Source of the DNA: an uncultured Campylobacter sp.
Lineage (GTDB): Bacteria > Campylobacterota > Campylobacteria > Campylobacterales > Campylobacteraceae
Assembly: GCF_937921625.1 (NCBI RefSeq)
Contig: NZ_CAKZTI010000026.1
Span: 1-64,000 of the forward strand
Direction of reading: 5' to 3'
Length of the DNA: 64,000 nt
Below the pieces are notes generated by a model that did not search any database, was not told the DNA's origin, and worked only from the letters and a program-made list of their open reading frames with translations. The translations under genes and the position numbers were made by a program. Positions 25,698-34,102 of this stretch are shown here, in pieces (positions within the stretch are counted from its first letter, which is position 1; each line of letters starts with the position of its first letter).

Positions 25698-26180
25698 TCA
25701 ATCGTGTAAAAATGTTACAATCTGGTGTTCTTTTGGTAGAAATTTTCTACCGCCAATTCCACGACTACCATATTCTTTTAAAGCCTCATTCAAGACGCCA
25801 TAAAGTTCATCTAACAAAATTCCGTCAATACTAGAATTTATATTTTCTAGCTTATATTTGATAAAAAATGGATTATCGACTAGCATTTTACTTGTGGTTT
25901 CGTCATAGACCCGTCTAATATCAAGCTCGATTTCTCTACCTTTATAATAAAGCAACCAAATCATCTCTCCGGTATATCCGTCTCTTGGATCAGGCAGATG
26001 CGAGCTACAAACAAAAATAAGCCAAATATCTCTTTGCCTGTCTATGACCCAATTCAACCACTTTATTTGATAGGGTTTTTGTGGATTATAATGATATTTT
26101 GCCAAGCACTGATCTACACGATTTATAATATCATATTTCTCCAAGTCCTCTTTCGAAATATATTCCGCAACAAACGCCAT
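25698..26180 (-). CDS. Small protein of unknown family, paralogue of the gene at 15369
   Basis: The 160-residue product begins MAFVAEYISKEDLEKYD. It shares with its paralogue the boxes VIDRQRDIWLIFVCS, DPRD, EMIWLLYYKGREIELDIR, DNPF and LNEALKEYG. Compared with that copy it has a short insertion near residue 33 (NPQKPY) and near 143 (RGIGG). No signal peptide or membrane segment is present. It is preceded by AAGGAG and flanked by non-coding DNA on the right and a decayed frame on the left. The conserved IDR.R.IWL and WLL.Y.G..I..D patterns suggest one beta-rich domain. An immunity role is possible but unproven. Confidence 0.7.
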   Translation of the reverse strand: MAFVAEYISKEDLEKYDIINRVDQCLAKYHYNPQKPYQIKWLNWVIDRQRDIWLIFVCSSHLPDPRDGYTGEMIWLLYYKGREIELDIRRVYDETTSKMLVDNPFFIKYKLENINSSIDGILLDELYGVLNEALKEYGSRGIGGRKFLPKEHQIVTFLHD

Positions 26181-26568
26181 TCTCGACTCCTTAAAATTTA
26201 ATTCTCGGATTATACCACGATATATTTATATCCGCCTGCGCGCTAATATATAATGTATTTAAAATTTAAAATCGCTTTGCCCTACCCAATTTCAAGGTCT
26301 TTTGCTACTCTAAATTTTAAAATTTAAAATCTGCGAAGGACGGGTAAAATTCTAAATTTCAAAGCCTCCGCACCGCTTGGAATTTCAAACTCGCAATAGC
26401 AAGATAAAATTCTATACCTCTAACCTACATGAAATTTTAAAATTTCAGACTTACGGAAGCGGGGTAAATTTCAAAATTTAAAGCCCGCAAAGGCTTTCTA
26501 AATTTTAAAATTTAAAGCAAGCAAAGCACGAGTAGAATTCTAAAATTTTATAATTTTAAAATTCTACT
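26181..26568. other. Gene-free A/T-word stretch
   Basis: Nothing recognisable is encoded in 388 bp. The text repeats AAATTTTAAAATTTAAA words about every 50-60 bp (26265, 26310, 26430, 26490), between AAAG or GCAAAG words. It may include the promoter of the 160-residue gene near its right-hand start, but no clear -10 box is seen. Confidence 0.45.
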
Positions 26569-28389
26569 CTACTTCGTTTTCTTTGCGCTGTCTTTGCTAG
26601 TCGTTGCGTTGGCGTCGATGTAGCCCATCTGGACGAGCTTTTCGTAGATTTGCATTATCACGGGACCTGCCGCGCTTCCGCCTCCGCCGCCGTGTTCTAC
26701 GAGCACGGTTACGGCATATTGCGGCTTGTCGTAAGGACCAAAGCTCGTCATCCAAGCGTGCGAGCGGTGGAAGTAGTCCATATCGGCTTCTTTCATTCGC
26801 TTTTTGGTGGTCTGCGAGATGCCTACGACCTGCGCGGTGCCGGTCTTGACCGCTAGAGGGACTACTGCGGTATGGATGAGCTTGTAGGCAGTGCCTCCGT
26901 CAGGGTTGTTGCCGACCTCATACATACCGCGTCGCACGAGCGGCAGCTGCGCCTTTTCTTTCGGCGTGAAAAGCTCGGTAGGGGCAAATTCCACCGGCTT
27001 GCCGTCGATGCTTTTTAAAAAATGCGGCGTGATAGCCTTGCCTGCGGCGATCTGAGCGGTGTTTTTAGCCACCTGCATAGGGGTGACGAGCACGTCGCCC
27101 TGGCCGATCGAGGCATTGACCGTCTCGCCCTGATACCACGCGCGCTTAAATTTCTGCATTTTCCAGGCCTTATTAGGCATCGTGCCTACAAACTCATTGG
27201 GCAGATCGACGCCCGTTTTGCTACCAAAACCCATGCGCTGCAGATACGCGGACATATAGTCGATCCCCACCAGCAGTGAGCCTTCGTAAAAATACACGTC
27301 GCAGCTGCCCTTGATCGCCTCTACTAGGCTTACGCGGCCGTGACCCCAACTCTTCCAGCAGCGAAATTTTCGCCCTCCAAGCTCTATCGCGCCGCTGCAA
27401 AACACGCTCCAATTTTCGTTGATCTTGCCGCTGTTTAAAAAGCTCATCCCCACTGCCATCTTGATTACAGAGCCCGGCGGATAGAGGCCGTTTACGAGCT
27501 TATTCGTAAACGGATGGCGCGGGTCTTTTATCAGCTCGTCCCACTGCGCCTGTGAAATTCCGCCCACGAAGGTGTTCAGATCATACTCGGGAAAGCTGCC
27601 CGCCGCGATGATAGCGCCGTCGCGCAGATCCATCACGATCGCTACGCCGTCTTTATCTTTAAAAATTTCCTCGAGGTATTTTTGCAGCTCAAGATCGATG
27701 GTAAGAGAAATTTCGCTGCTGCTGGGCTCCTGCATCGAGATCTCCTCTACGACCTGATTTAGCGCCGTAACCTTCGTCTTGCGCTCGCCCTTGCTGCCCT
27801 GCAAAAGCTCGTTATAATACCCCTCGACGCCGCTTCTGCCGTTGTATCCGGTAAGCGCGCTTAGGGGGTTACTTTGGATATCCTTTTTATTGGCGCGGCC
27901 TACGTAGCCGATGATGTGCGAGGCAAGCGCGCCGTAAGGATAGAAGCGCTGCGAAGCGGGCGAAATTTTGATATTTTCGTGCAGGCTCAAGCTCGCGAAA
28001 TGCTCTATCGTGGCGTTGTAGTCCAGAAACGGCACGACTTCGATAAAATCTTGGTTGTAAGCGGAATTTGCGTCCTTGTAGCTCTTGCTCATCGCGGTGA
28101 CATTGAGATCTTTGAAGTAGCGCGAGATATTATTTAGCTCGCTTTGCAGCGCGTCGTCTTTTAGATGCGGCGCGATGGATAGCGAAAAGCCGAGATTGTT
28201 TATCGCGAGCGGGCGGCCTTTGGCGTCTAAAATTTGACCGCGCACCGGCGGGATGTATTCGGTGGAGATGACATTGTTTTTGGCGACCTGCTCGTAGAAT
28301 TCGTTTGATTTGATCGAAAGATAATAAATTCTAACCAAAAGCATGCTAAAAAATAGTATCACGAATACGAATACAAACTTCAGCCTCAT
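26569..28389 (-). CDS. mrdA: Penicillin-binding protein 2 (MrdA), elongasome transpeptidase
   Basis: PBP2 cross-links peptidoglycan during side-wall growth with RodA and MreBCD. The 606-residue product has an N-terminal membrane anchor (4-26), the dimerisation/pedestal domain with PPVRGQILDAKGRPLA at 47-62, and the transpeptidase domain with the active-site SXXK motif SVIK (Ser307-Lys310), an SCD box in the SXN position and KTGTAQV. It overlaps the upstream membrane-protein gene by 4 bp. The order engB-membrane protein-mrdA is that of C. jejuni Cj0650-0652. The length is normal. Confidence 0.96.
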   Translation of the reverse strand: MRLKFVFVFVILFFSMLLVRIYYLSIKSNEFYEQVAKNNVISTEYIPPVRGQILDAKGRPLAINNLGFSLSIAPHLKDDALQSELNNISRYFKDLNVTAMSKSYKDANSAYNQDFIEVVPFLDYNATIEHFASLSLHENIKISPASQRFYPYGALASHIIGYVGRANKKDIQSNPLSALTGYNGRSGVEGYYNELLQGSKGERKTKVTALNQVVEEISMQEPSSSEISLTIDLELQKYLEEIFKDKDGVAIVMDLRDGAIIAAGSFPEYDLNTFVGGISQAQWDELIKDPRHPFTNKLVNGLYPPGSVIKMAVGMSFLNSGKINENWSVFCSGAIELGGRKFRCWKSWGHGRVSLVEAIKGSCDVYFYEGSLLVGIDYMSAYLQRMGFGSKTGVDLPNEFVGTMPNKAWKMQKFKRAWYQGETVNASIGQGDVLVTPMQVAKNTAQIAAGKAITPHFLKSIDGKPVEFAPTELFTPKEKAQLPLVRRGMYEVGNNPDGGTAYKLIHTAVVPLAVKTGTAQVVGISQTTKKRMKEADMDYFHRSHAWMTSFGPYDKPQYAVTVLVEHGGGGGSAAGPVIMQIYEKLVQMGYIDANATTSKDSAKKTK

Positions 28390-28874
28390 ACCAGCCGCCC
28401 CTTAAAAAAGAGCAGAGCAAGCAAAATTTCAATCACGATGTAATTTAAATACTCGCCGCTTAGTGGCAGATACTCGCTCTTTTTGATCGCAGAGATCGCG
28501 TTGCTCACCACAAAGACCAAAACATAGCTAATCATCACGTAAAAGCAGATCAAAAAATTTCTAAATTTAATATATTTAAACGAGTTTTCATAGACCACGA
28601 AATAAAATATACAATACGCGATAGCCACGCTAAATAGGTTAAATCCGTGGATCTGCTCGGCGCAAAACAGATAAAAAATAGAGAAAAACCAGGTAAAGCC
28701 GAACTTTTTAAATTTTACGTCGTTTTCATATTTTTGCACCACCATCGCCGTGAAAAAAAATCCAATCAGTGGCGGCAGCCCCCTATACACCGCACTTAGA
28801 AGCAGGTAGAAAAGAACTCCCGCGCTAAAAAGCGTGTCCGCTATAAGGTATAGATAAGTGCGATTTCGTTGCAT
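28386..28874 (-). CDS. Polytopic inner-membrane protein upstream of mrdA
   Basis: The 162-residue product has about five hydrophobic segments (for example LIADTLFSAGVLFYLLLSAVY and IVIEILLALLFFKG) and few charged residues. It corresponds in position to the unnamed integral membrane protein Cj0651. Size, topology and the place directly before mrdA resemble MreD, the elongasome membrane subunit, but the sequence does not let me claim it. It overlaps mrdA by 4 bp and the acetyltransferase gene by 34 bp, so it is translated as part of one operon. Confidence 0.75.
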   Translation of the reverse strand: MQRNRTYLYLIADTLFSAGVLFYLLLSAVYRGLPPLIGFFFTAMVVQKYENDVKFKKFGFTWFFSIFYLFCAEQIHGFNLFSVAIAYCIFYFVVYENSFKYIKFRNFLICFYVMISYVLVFVVSNAISAIKKSEYLPLSGEYLNYIVIEILLALLFFKGRLV

Positions 28875-29662
28875 ACCGGAAACTTTTTACATTTAATACA
28901 ATCGGCCCAAATTTTTTGCGCGGGTAGCTCATCCTTTGGGATTTCGGTAAACCCCAGCCGCTCGAAAAATTCCTTTTGATAGGTGAGTGTAAATACGCTT
29001 TTTAGCCCGTAAAATTTCGCTTCACCGAGCAGCTCGTTTACGATAGCTCTGGCAATGCCCTGCCTGCGAAACTGCGGAGCGACGATGAGCGAGCGTACCT
29101 CGGCAAGATCGGCGTTAAAAATTTTAAGCGAAGCAAAGCCCGCTAAAATTTCGGCATTTTTTACGGACTGCGATTCGCAGGGCTGCGAACGTTCGGTTTG
29201 AAAAACGCTCGCTTCTTGCGAATATTCGCTCCGTAAAATTTGCTCTTTGCCCGCTTGCGCGCGCCCCACCTCGGATACGGCCTGTGCTTCGCTTTGCGGC
29301 GTAGCTCGTTGCGGCGCAAAATTACCCGCAGCATTTTCGGCGGAATTTTCAGTAGAATTTTTGGCAAAATTTGCGGCGGAGCTTTGAATTAAATTTAAAT
29401 CGGCATTGCGCGCTAAATTTAAATCGGAATTCCTGGCTAAATTTGAATCGGAATTTTGTTTAGAATCAAAACTCAAATTTTCCTTGGAATCAAAACTCCT
29501 ATCCGCCTTAGAATCACAACCGAACGCCAGCACGTATGAGCGGATATTGGCAGCTATCTCATCGCTTTCAAGCGGCAAGATCACGCCGTTTTGCACCTCC
29601 TCTTTTACGAGCTCCTGCATACGCGAAATGTCGCAAAGGCGCGCTTTTTTTAGCCGTATCAT
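28841..29662 (-). CDS. GNAT N-acetyltransferase, ArgA-like, with a 120-residue low-complexity insert
   Basis: The ends form one GNAT domain. Residues 1-50 contain LKKARLCDISRMQELVKEEV, and residues 171-273 contain the acetyl-CoA loop FRRQGIARAIVNELL and a C-terminal cysteine cluster (WADCIKCKKFPVCNE) typical of Campylobacter N-acetylglutamate-synthase-like proteins. Between them, at about residues 50-170 (29153-29515), lies a low-complexity insert rich in N, S, A, E with tandem eight-residue units of the SDLNLARN type. The reading frame is intact. The insert falls between the first helices and the core, so the enzyme could still fold. The likely reaction is acetylation of glutamate for arginine synthesis, which is inference. 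Confidence 0.75.
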   Translation of the reverse strand: MIRLKKARLCDISRMQELVKEEVQNGVILPLESDEIAANIRSYVLAFGCDSKADRSFDSKENLSFDSKQNSDSNLARNSDLNLARNADLNLIQSSAANFAKNSTENSAENAAGNFAPQRATPQSEAQAVSEVGRAQAGKEQILRSEYSQEASVFQTERSQPCESQSVKNAEILAGFASLKIFNADLAEVRSLIVAPQFRRQGIARAIVNELLGEAKFYGLKSVFTLTYQKEFFERLGFTEIPKDELPAQKIWADCIKCKKFPVCNEIALIYTL

Positions 29663-29774
29663 CTAAAATTTTCCCTAATCTTCGCGCAATTTTCGCGGTG
29701 CATTTTATATCCGCTAAATTTAATTATTTTGAAATTCTGCGCCGCGAAATTTTGAGTATTTAAATTTAGAAATT

Positions 29775-30674
29775 TCATAATCCAAACGCCCTGCGCACGA
29801 TGATCTCGCGCGCTTTTTGCAGCCCGCCGCCCTTTAGCGTAGAGACCAAAATCGCCTGCGGATCGTGCCTCAAAAGCTTTGCGCGCTCGCTTTGGTTGAG
29901 CTTGTCGGCTTTGGTGTAGAGCCTCACGACCTTTTGATCGCCGCGCAGAAAACTAGCGAGATAGTTTTGCAAATTTTTATCTATCGTAAGATCAAACTGC
30001 CTCGCGTCGATGAGATGGACGAAAAGCTTGATATTTAGGCGTTCTTTGATAAATTCGTCGAGATTTTTTTGCCAGATATAATGCAGTTTTTTAGAAACCT
30101 TAGCGTATCCAAACCCCGGCAGATCCACGAAGATCAAAGAGATATTTTCCCCCAAGCTAGCAAGATCCGAAAAGGCGGGGTTGCCCGCTAAGCTTAGCGC
30201 GGATCTACCTGTAAAATTTAATTCGGAGTTTTGCGCGGAATTCAGCGCGAAACCCGCCGCAAGATCTGTCTCGCGATCCGATCTAAAATCCGCCGAGGCG
30301 CTTTTTAAATTTAAAACGAAATCTTGCTTTAAATTTCGCTCAGACACCGCAGCGTCCGCGCGATCTTGCGCGCAATTTGCAGCCAAGCTTAAAGCCTCTT
30401 TGCTTGCTAGATCGGGCGACGTTTCATTTTGCGAGCCGTCCGCGCTTGCGGCAAGTTTTTGTTTAAATTTAACTTCGAAAAAATTTATCAGCTGCGTTTT
30501 ACCAGGCGTCGAGCTTGATTTGGCTAGATTTTTGCGCCCGGTAAGCGCGTTTATCAGGCTGCTTTTGCCGACGTTGGAACGCCCCAAAAACGCCACTTCG
30601 CTCATCGCAAACTCGGGCGCACCCGTGATATTTGCGGCGGAGGTGATAAACTGCGCGCTGCTAGGATAGATCAT
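29775..30674 (-). CDS. ysxC: Ribosome-biogenesis GTPase YsxC/EngB with a 100-residue insert
   Basis: YsxC is an essential GTPase for late 50S assembly. G motifs are all present: G1 GRSNVGKSSL (31-40), G2 region STPGKTQLINFFEV (55-68), G3 DLPGFGYAKV (184-193), G4 TKADKL, and G5 LVSTLKGGG. The family is about 200 residues. Here a low-complexity stretch of about 100 residues (74-175; 30150-30455) is inserted between G2 and G3, rich in A, S, N, L and D, in frame and without stops. The insertion point is a beta-hairpin of the core, so it may loop out. The start overlaps lptA by 4 bp (ATGA). Confidence 0.92.
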   Translation of the reverse strand: MIYPSSAQFITSAANITGAPEFAMSEVAFLGRSNVGKSSLINALTGRKNLAKSSSTPGKTQLINFFEVKFKQKLAASADGSQNETSPDLASKEALSLAANCAQDRADAAVSERNLKQDFVLNLKSASADFRSDRETDLAAGFALNSAQNSELNFTGRSALSLAGNPAFSDLASLGENISLIFVDLPGFGYAKVSKKLHYIWQKNLDEFIKERLNIKLFVHLIDARQFDLTIDKNLQNYLASFLRGDQKVVRLYTKADKLNQSERAKLLRHDPQAILVSTLKGGGLQKAREIIVRRAFGL

Positions 30675-31186
30675 TTGTTTTGATCTTCTATCTGAAAGAT
30701 CAGACGCACGGGCTTTTTCTCGCCGCCGCCGCTTTTTACTTCGTAGGTGCCTTTTTGGCGATTTACGATGATCTTATCGCCGTAAACCTCCTTTTTAGTC
30801 TCGGCCTCGTGCAGATAGGCGTTATTTTCGAGCGTGTAGGCCTCGATAGTCGGATCGTAGGTCAGCACGCCGCCCTTGCCGTCGTAATGCTTCTGATTGA
30901 GTAAAATTTTAAAATTTGCGTTTCCGATCGCGACATATTTAGTAGGCTGGCGTTTGGCGTCGAAGTAGATCGTCACTTTGTCGGAATTTAGCGTATCATA
31001 AGCGCCCTTTTTGATACGGACGTTGCCCGTCAGCACGCTGATCTGCTTGATCTCGTCGGCGAAAAAATTATCCGCCGTGACCTCGACCTGCTCCTGCGCG
31101 GCGCTAAGAGTAGTCGCGCCAAAGCCCGCAATTAGCGCGGCTGCGAATATTAGTTTGTGGAGTTTTGATCTTTTATTAAATACCAT
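30671..31186 (-). CDS. lptA: Lipopolysaccharide transport periplasmic protein LptA
   Basis: LptA forms the periplasmic bridge carrying LPS from the inner membrane LptBFGC complex to LptDE. The 171-residue product has a signal peptide (KLIFAAALIAGFGATTLSAAQ) and an OstA/LptA beta-jellyroll with VEVTADNFFADE, AYDTLNSDKVTIYFD and a C-terminal KEVYGDKIIVNRQKG. It overlaps lptC by 37 bp and ysxC by 4 bp. The order kdsC-lptC-lptA-ysxC equals C. jejuni Cj0647-0650. Confidence 0.88.
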   Translation of the reverse strand: MVFNKRSKLHKLIFAAALIAGFGATTLSAAQEQVEVTADNFFADEIKQISVLTGNVRIKKGAYDTLNSDKVTIYFDAKRQPTKYVAIGNANFKILLNQKHYDGKGGVLTYDPTIEAYTLENNAYLHEAETKKEVYGDKIIVNRQKGTYEVKSGGGEKKPVRLIFQIEDQNK

Positions 31187-31683
31187 GCGTGGATTCCTTT
31201 TGAGTTTGTTTGTTTGGTTTTGGTGTCGTAGCTGATGCTTGCGCCCGTAATGCGGTCGCCGCCTTGGCGCAACACGTACGGCACGTCGGAGCGGACGATC
31301 TTGCTGCTCGTATCGTAGATGATCTCCTGCGCCGTGTAATCAAAGCCTCTACTGTTTACGTAATGCGCGTCGCCGTTAAATTTTATCAGCTCGCCGGCGC
31401 GCGTCGCGGTTTTTGAAACCAAGGTGTGATTCAGATCCGCGCCAATCTCCTCGGCTTTGAAATTTTTAAACTCGTCGCGATCCTTATAGCGCGTGCCGCT
31501 CTCAGCGGTAAATTTAGCATCCACGCGCTCGCCGATCTGATAATCGACGATCTTTTTCATCTCCATATTCGCAATGCTTAGATCCTGCCTAAACATATCG
31601 CTAAAATACGGCGTCTGCACGCTTAGAAACACCATCGCGACGCAAAAGATCGCAATCGCGACGTAGAAAATTTTTATCACCAT
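31150..31683 (-). CDS. lptC: LPS export membrane protein LptC
   Basis: The 177-residue product has an N-terminal membrane helix (IKIFYVAIAIFCVAMVFLSV) and a periplasmic beta-jellyroll domain (SGTRYKDRDEFKNFKAEEI, FDYTAQEIIYDTSSKIV), the layout of LptC, which passes LPS from LptBFG to LptA. The sequence is divergent, but size, topology, and position between kdsC and lptA support it. The long 37-bp overlap with lptA suggests coupled translation. Confidence 0.82.
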   Translation of the reverse strand: MVIKIFYVAIAIFCVAMVFLSVQTPYFSDMFRQDLSIANMEMKKIVDYQIGERVDAKFTAESGTRYKDRDEFKNFKAEEIGADLNHTLVSKTATRAGELIKFNGDAHYVNSRGFDYTAQEIIYDTSSKIVRSDVPYVLRQGGDRITGASISYDTKTKQTNSKGIHAWYLIKDQNSTN

Positions 31684-31750
31684 CGCTCGGTCCTCTTTGA
31701 TCTGCGCGGAATTTCGCCTCTTGCAGGCATTCTCACGCGCGCTTGCAAAA

Positions 31751-32239
31751 CTACAGCCATTTGCTATTCCACTCTTCGCGCATGCCGTTTTTATCGACGA
31801 GTATTTCGATCATCTCGCGCACCGCGCCGCAGCCGCCGTTTTTGCTTAGCGCGATGTCCGCTTTTAGCGAGCTTAGCGCATCGGCGGGCTTGAAGCTGAT
31901 CGCGACCGCATTTAAAAGCTTCGCGTCGTTTATATCATCGCCGATCGCGGCGGCCTCATCGAAGCTTAGATTAAAATTTTTTAAAATTTGCTCCGCCCTT
32001 GCGAACTTGTCTTTTTCGCCTTGAAAGAGCGTATCGATCTTTAGCTCGCGCGCACGGTTTGCGACGATTTGCGAGCTTTTGCCGGTGATGATCGCGACCT
32101 TTAGCCCCAGCCGTTGCCACTCCTGGATGCCGAATCCGTCTTTTACGTTAAATTTCTTCATCTCTTCGCCGCTATTTGAATGGTACAGCCCGCCGTCGCT
32201 AAGGCAACCGTCTACGTCTAAAAATATGATCTTTATCAC
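31751..32239 (-). CDS. kdsC: 3-deoxy-D-manno-octulosonate 8-phosphate phosphatase KdsC
   Basis: KdsC, a HAD-superfamily phosphatase, removes phosphate from KDO-8-P in lipid A core synthesis. The product has the HAD nucleophile motif FLDVDGCLSDGGL, GFGIQEWQRLGLKVAIITGK, and AAIGDDINDAKLL. The open frame starts at 32299, but the first 20 residues (MPKIQPNFVKITKF and on) are not family-like. GTG 32239, just before IKIIFLDVDG, fits the usual start and gives 162 residues. It lies upstream of lptC, with a 67-bp gap. Confidence 0.88.
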   Translation of the reverse strand: MIKIIFLDVDGCLSDGGLYHSNSGEEMKKFNVKDGFGIQEWQRLGLKVAIITGKSSQIVANRARELKIDTLFQGEKDKFARAEQILKNFNLSFDEAAAIGDDINDAKLLNAVAISFKPADALSSLKADIALSKNGGCGAVREMIEILVDKNGMREEWNSKWL

Positions 32240-32325
32240 TTCGTTTTCCGTTTTTTGAAATTTTGTGATTTTAACGAAATTTGGCTGAATTTTTGGCAAA
32301 CGCCGTATAAATTTAAGCTGCGATC

Positions 32326-33273
32326 TTAGCCTTTAATCGGCACGTAGCCGCTATTTTCGATGATGCTTTGCCCCTGCGGCGAAAGGATCCAATCTATCAA
32401 GATGCGGATATTTTCGTTTTTGTTGTTTTCATCGTAAACCGCGTAAATTTCGGCTACGAGCGGGTATTTGCGGCTAGAGATATTTTCTTTGTTCGGATAC
32501 GCGCCGTTTAGGCTAAGCATCTTAACGCCGCCGTTTCGTACGATCCCCTCGACGTAGTATCGAAACGAAAAGCCGATCGCGCTGCCGAAAAAGCCCGTGA
32601 TCTTGCGCTTAGGCTGCGTCTTGCCCATAAATTTCAAAAACGCGCTCTGGCTGCCGCTGCCCGCGTTTCGCTGCACGGCATCTATTCGCATGCGCTCTCC
32701 GCCGAGCTGCGACCAGTCGCTATATTGCCCCGAATAAATTCCTCGCACCTGATCCAAGCTTAAGCTTGAAACTTTGTTATTTGCATTTACGATAAAGACG
32801 AACGCCTCCAGCCCAATCGGCACGAAGCGCAAGTTTGCCCCCTTTTCGCGCGCATAATCAAGCTGCTGCTTCGAAGGGGCTGCGACGAAAATAAGATCCG
32901 CCTCGCCGTCGCTTATGGCCTTGTACGCGCCGCGGGTATTGCTAAATTTAAGCCTGCTAGCACTCGTGAAATTTTGCCCGTCAAATTCCACGCTTTCCTT
33001 CGGATAGCTCGCCGCGACGAATGCCGAAAAGACGGGATACAAAGCCGCTGCTCCGTCGATTATCGGCAGATCGCCGCTAAGTTTTAAGCTAGAGCTAACC
33101 CGCACGATCTGCGAGCCCTGCTCAAACGGCAGAAATTTATGCAGCTCGATCGATTTGGCCTGCATCTCGGCGCTGCTTTGATTTACGTATCGCTTCACGA
33201 CGAGGCGGTAAAACGCAAAATCGAAAGCCGCTAAGATAAACACCAGAAAAATGGCGATAATTGCACGCTTCAT
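32326..33273 (-). CDS. PstS-like phosphate-binding domain protein, membrane-anchored
   Basis: The 315-residue product has an N-terminal hydrophobic segment (AIIAIFLVFILAAFDFAFYRL) without a clear cleavage site, followed by a type II periplasmic binding fold: LPIIDGAAALYPVFSAFV (the GS/GA loop), GLEAFVFIVNANNKVSSLSLDQVRGIYSGQYSDW and RNAGSGSQSAFLKFM, both typical of PstS. pst transport genes are not adjacent, so it may be a stand-alone sensor or binding protein. Two small membrane-protein genes lie immediately upstream (1 bp and about 140 bp away), suggesting a three-gene unit. Confidence 0.8.
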   Translation of the reverse strand: MKRAIIAIFLVFILAAFDFAFYRLVVKRYVNQSSAEMQAKSIELHKFLPFEQGSQIVRVSSSLKLSGDLPIIDGAAALYPVFSAFVAASYPKESVEFDGQNFTSASRLKFSNTRGAYKAISDGEADLIFVAAPSKQQLDYAREKGANLRFVPIGLEAFVFIVNANNKVSSLSLDQVRGIYSGQYSDWSQLGGERMRIDAVQRNAGSGSQSAFLKFMGKTQPKRKITGFFGSAIGFSFRYYVEGIVRNGGVKMLSLNGAYPNKENISSRKYPLVAEIYAVYDENNKNENIRILIDWILSPQGQSIIENSGYVPIKG

Positions 33274-33274
33274 C

Positions 33275-33412
33275 TTAGTTTCCGTTTGCGATATATGAGA
33301 TGATCGAGCATTTGCTCTGCAGATACAGCGCCGCTGCGGTTAGCGCGCAAACGCTGATCGCCCACGCCGTAATTATTACTGCGATCGTTTTTTGAAAAAT
33401 TTCATCGCTCAT
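33275..33412 (-). CDS. 45-residue membrane peptide upstream of the PstS-like gene
   Basis: The minus strand encodes MSDEIFQKTIAVIITAWAI and on to SIISYIANGN, 45 residues with one hydrophobic segment of about 20 residues (TIAVIITAWAISVCALTAAA). Its stop lies one base before the ATG of the PstS-like gene, and its start is 7 bp after the stop of the 140-residue membrane protein. The spacing supports a real small gene. No family was recognised. Confidence 0.55.
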   Translation of the reverse strand: MSDEIFQKTIAVIITAWAISVCALTAAALYLQSKCSIISYIANGN

Positions 33413-33419
33413 TTATGCC

Positions 33420-33842
33420 TCACATATGCGAAAGAGCGCTGTTAAGCAGCCATAAAAAGCCCATTAAGGCGGCTGAAAAGATTATGAATAAAAACGCAGA
33501 GAGAATCAGGAGATTTCTAATCTTTCTGCGCTGCTCGGGCGCGCTTTTAGCGGATTTAATAAATTTTATTAAATACACGATGAGGAAAATAAACGAAATT
33601 ATCGGCAGCGCGATCAAAACCGAGATCGAGATAAATAGATCCGGCAGCCACTCAAAATATACCAGCGGAGTAAGGGTGCACAAAAACGCAATCGTCGAAA
33701 TGATTAGAAATTTTCTATCTCTTTTATGGCGCTCCGGATCGTCTTTTGATCTGATAAATTTAATCAAACACACGATAAGCCAAACAAAGCAGATCAAAAA
33801 CAGCACATTTAAAATCTCCATAAGCGATCCGAAATTATTCAT
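33420..33842 (-). CDS. Small membrane protein with internally duplicated hydrophobic unit
   Basis: The 140-residue product has about four hydrophobic segments. Two halves look alike: LFLICFVWLIVCLIKFIRSKDDPERHKRDRKFLIIS near the start and FIFLIVYLIKFIKSAKSAPEQRRKIRNLLILS later share a hydrophobic stretch ending LIKFI, a basic/proline linker with ER.(K/R)R, and a following LLIIS/LLILS. An internal duplication is likely. It lies upstream of the 45-residue peptide and the PstS-like gene in one direction. The function is unknown. Confidence 0.6.
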   Translation of the reverse strand: MNNFGSLMEILNVLFLICFVWLIVCLIKFIRSKDDPERHKRDRKFLIISTIAFLCTLTPLVYFEWLPDLFISISVLIALPIISFIFLIVYLIKFIKSAKSAPEQRRKIRNLLILSAFLFIIFSAALMGFLWLLNSALSHM

Positions 33843-34102
33843 CTTTTACCTTTAAATTTTAATATGCAAAGCGACATTTTAGCGCTCTGGCGGTACGAAA
33901 TTTCATATAGCATAGTTCGTGGTTTTCGCGGCGGACGCAAATGCACCGCCAGCGTAAGCGATCTTAATAAAGCGGCGCGCTTTGCCAGAGCAATGGCGAA
34001 ATTTTGCAAATTTCAAGCGGCGGCGAAAGTAAAATTTCAAACGTCGATAAAATTTCAAAACCGTGAATTGCCAAATTTACTAAATTTAGCGCGCATTTGC
34101 CG

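Noticed and set aside
33415..33855. 146-codon plus-strand frame opposite the small membrane-protein gene
   Set aside because: The minus strand gives a coherent four-segment membrane protein with tight spacing to downstream genes. The plus frame is the antisense shadow, rich in K/R/S without domain or ribosome site.
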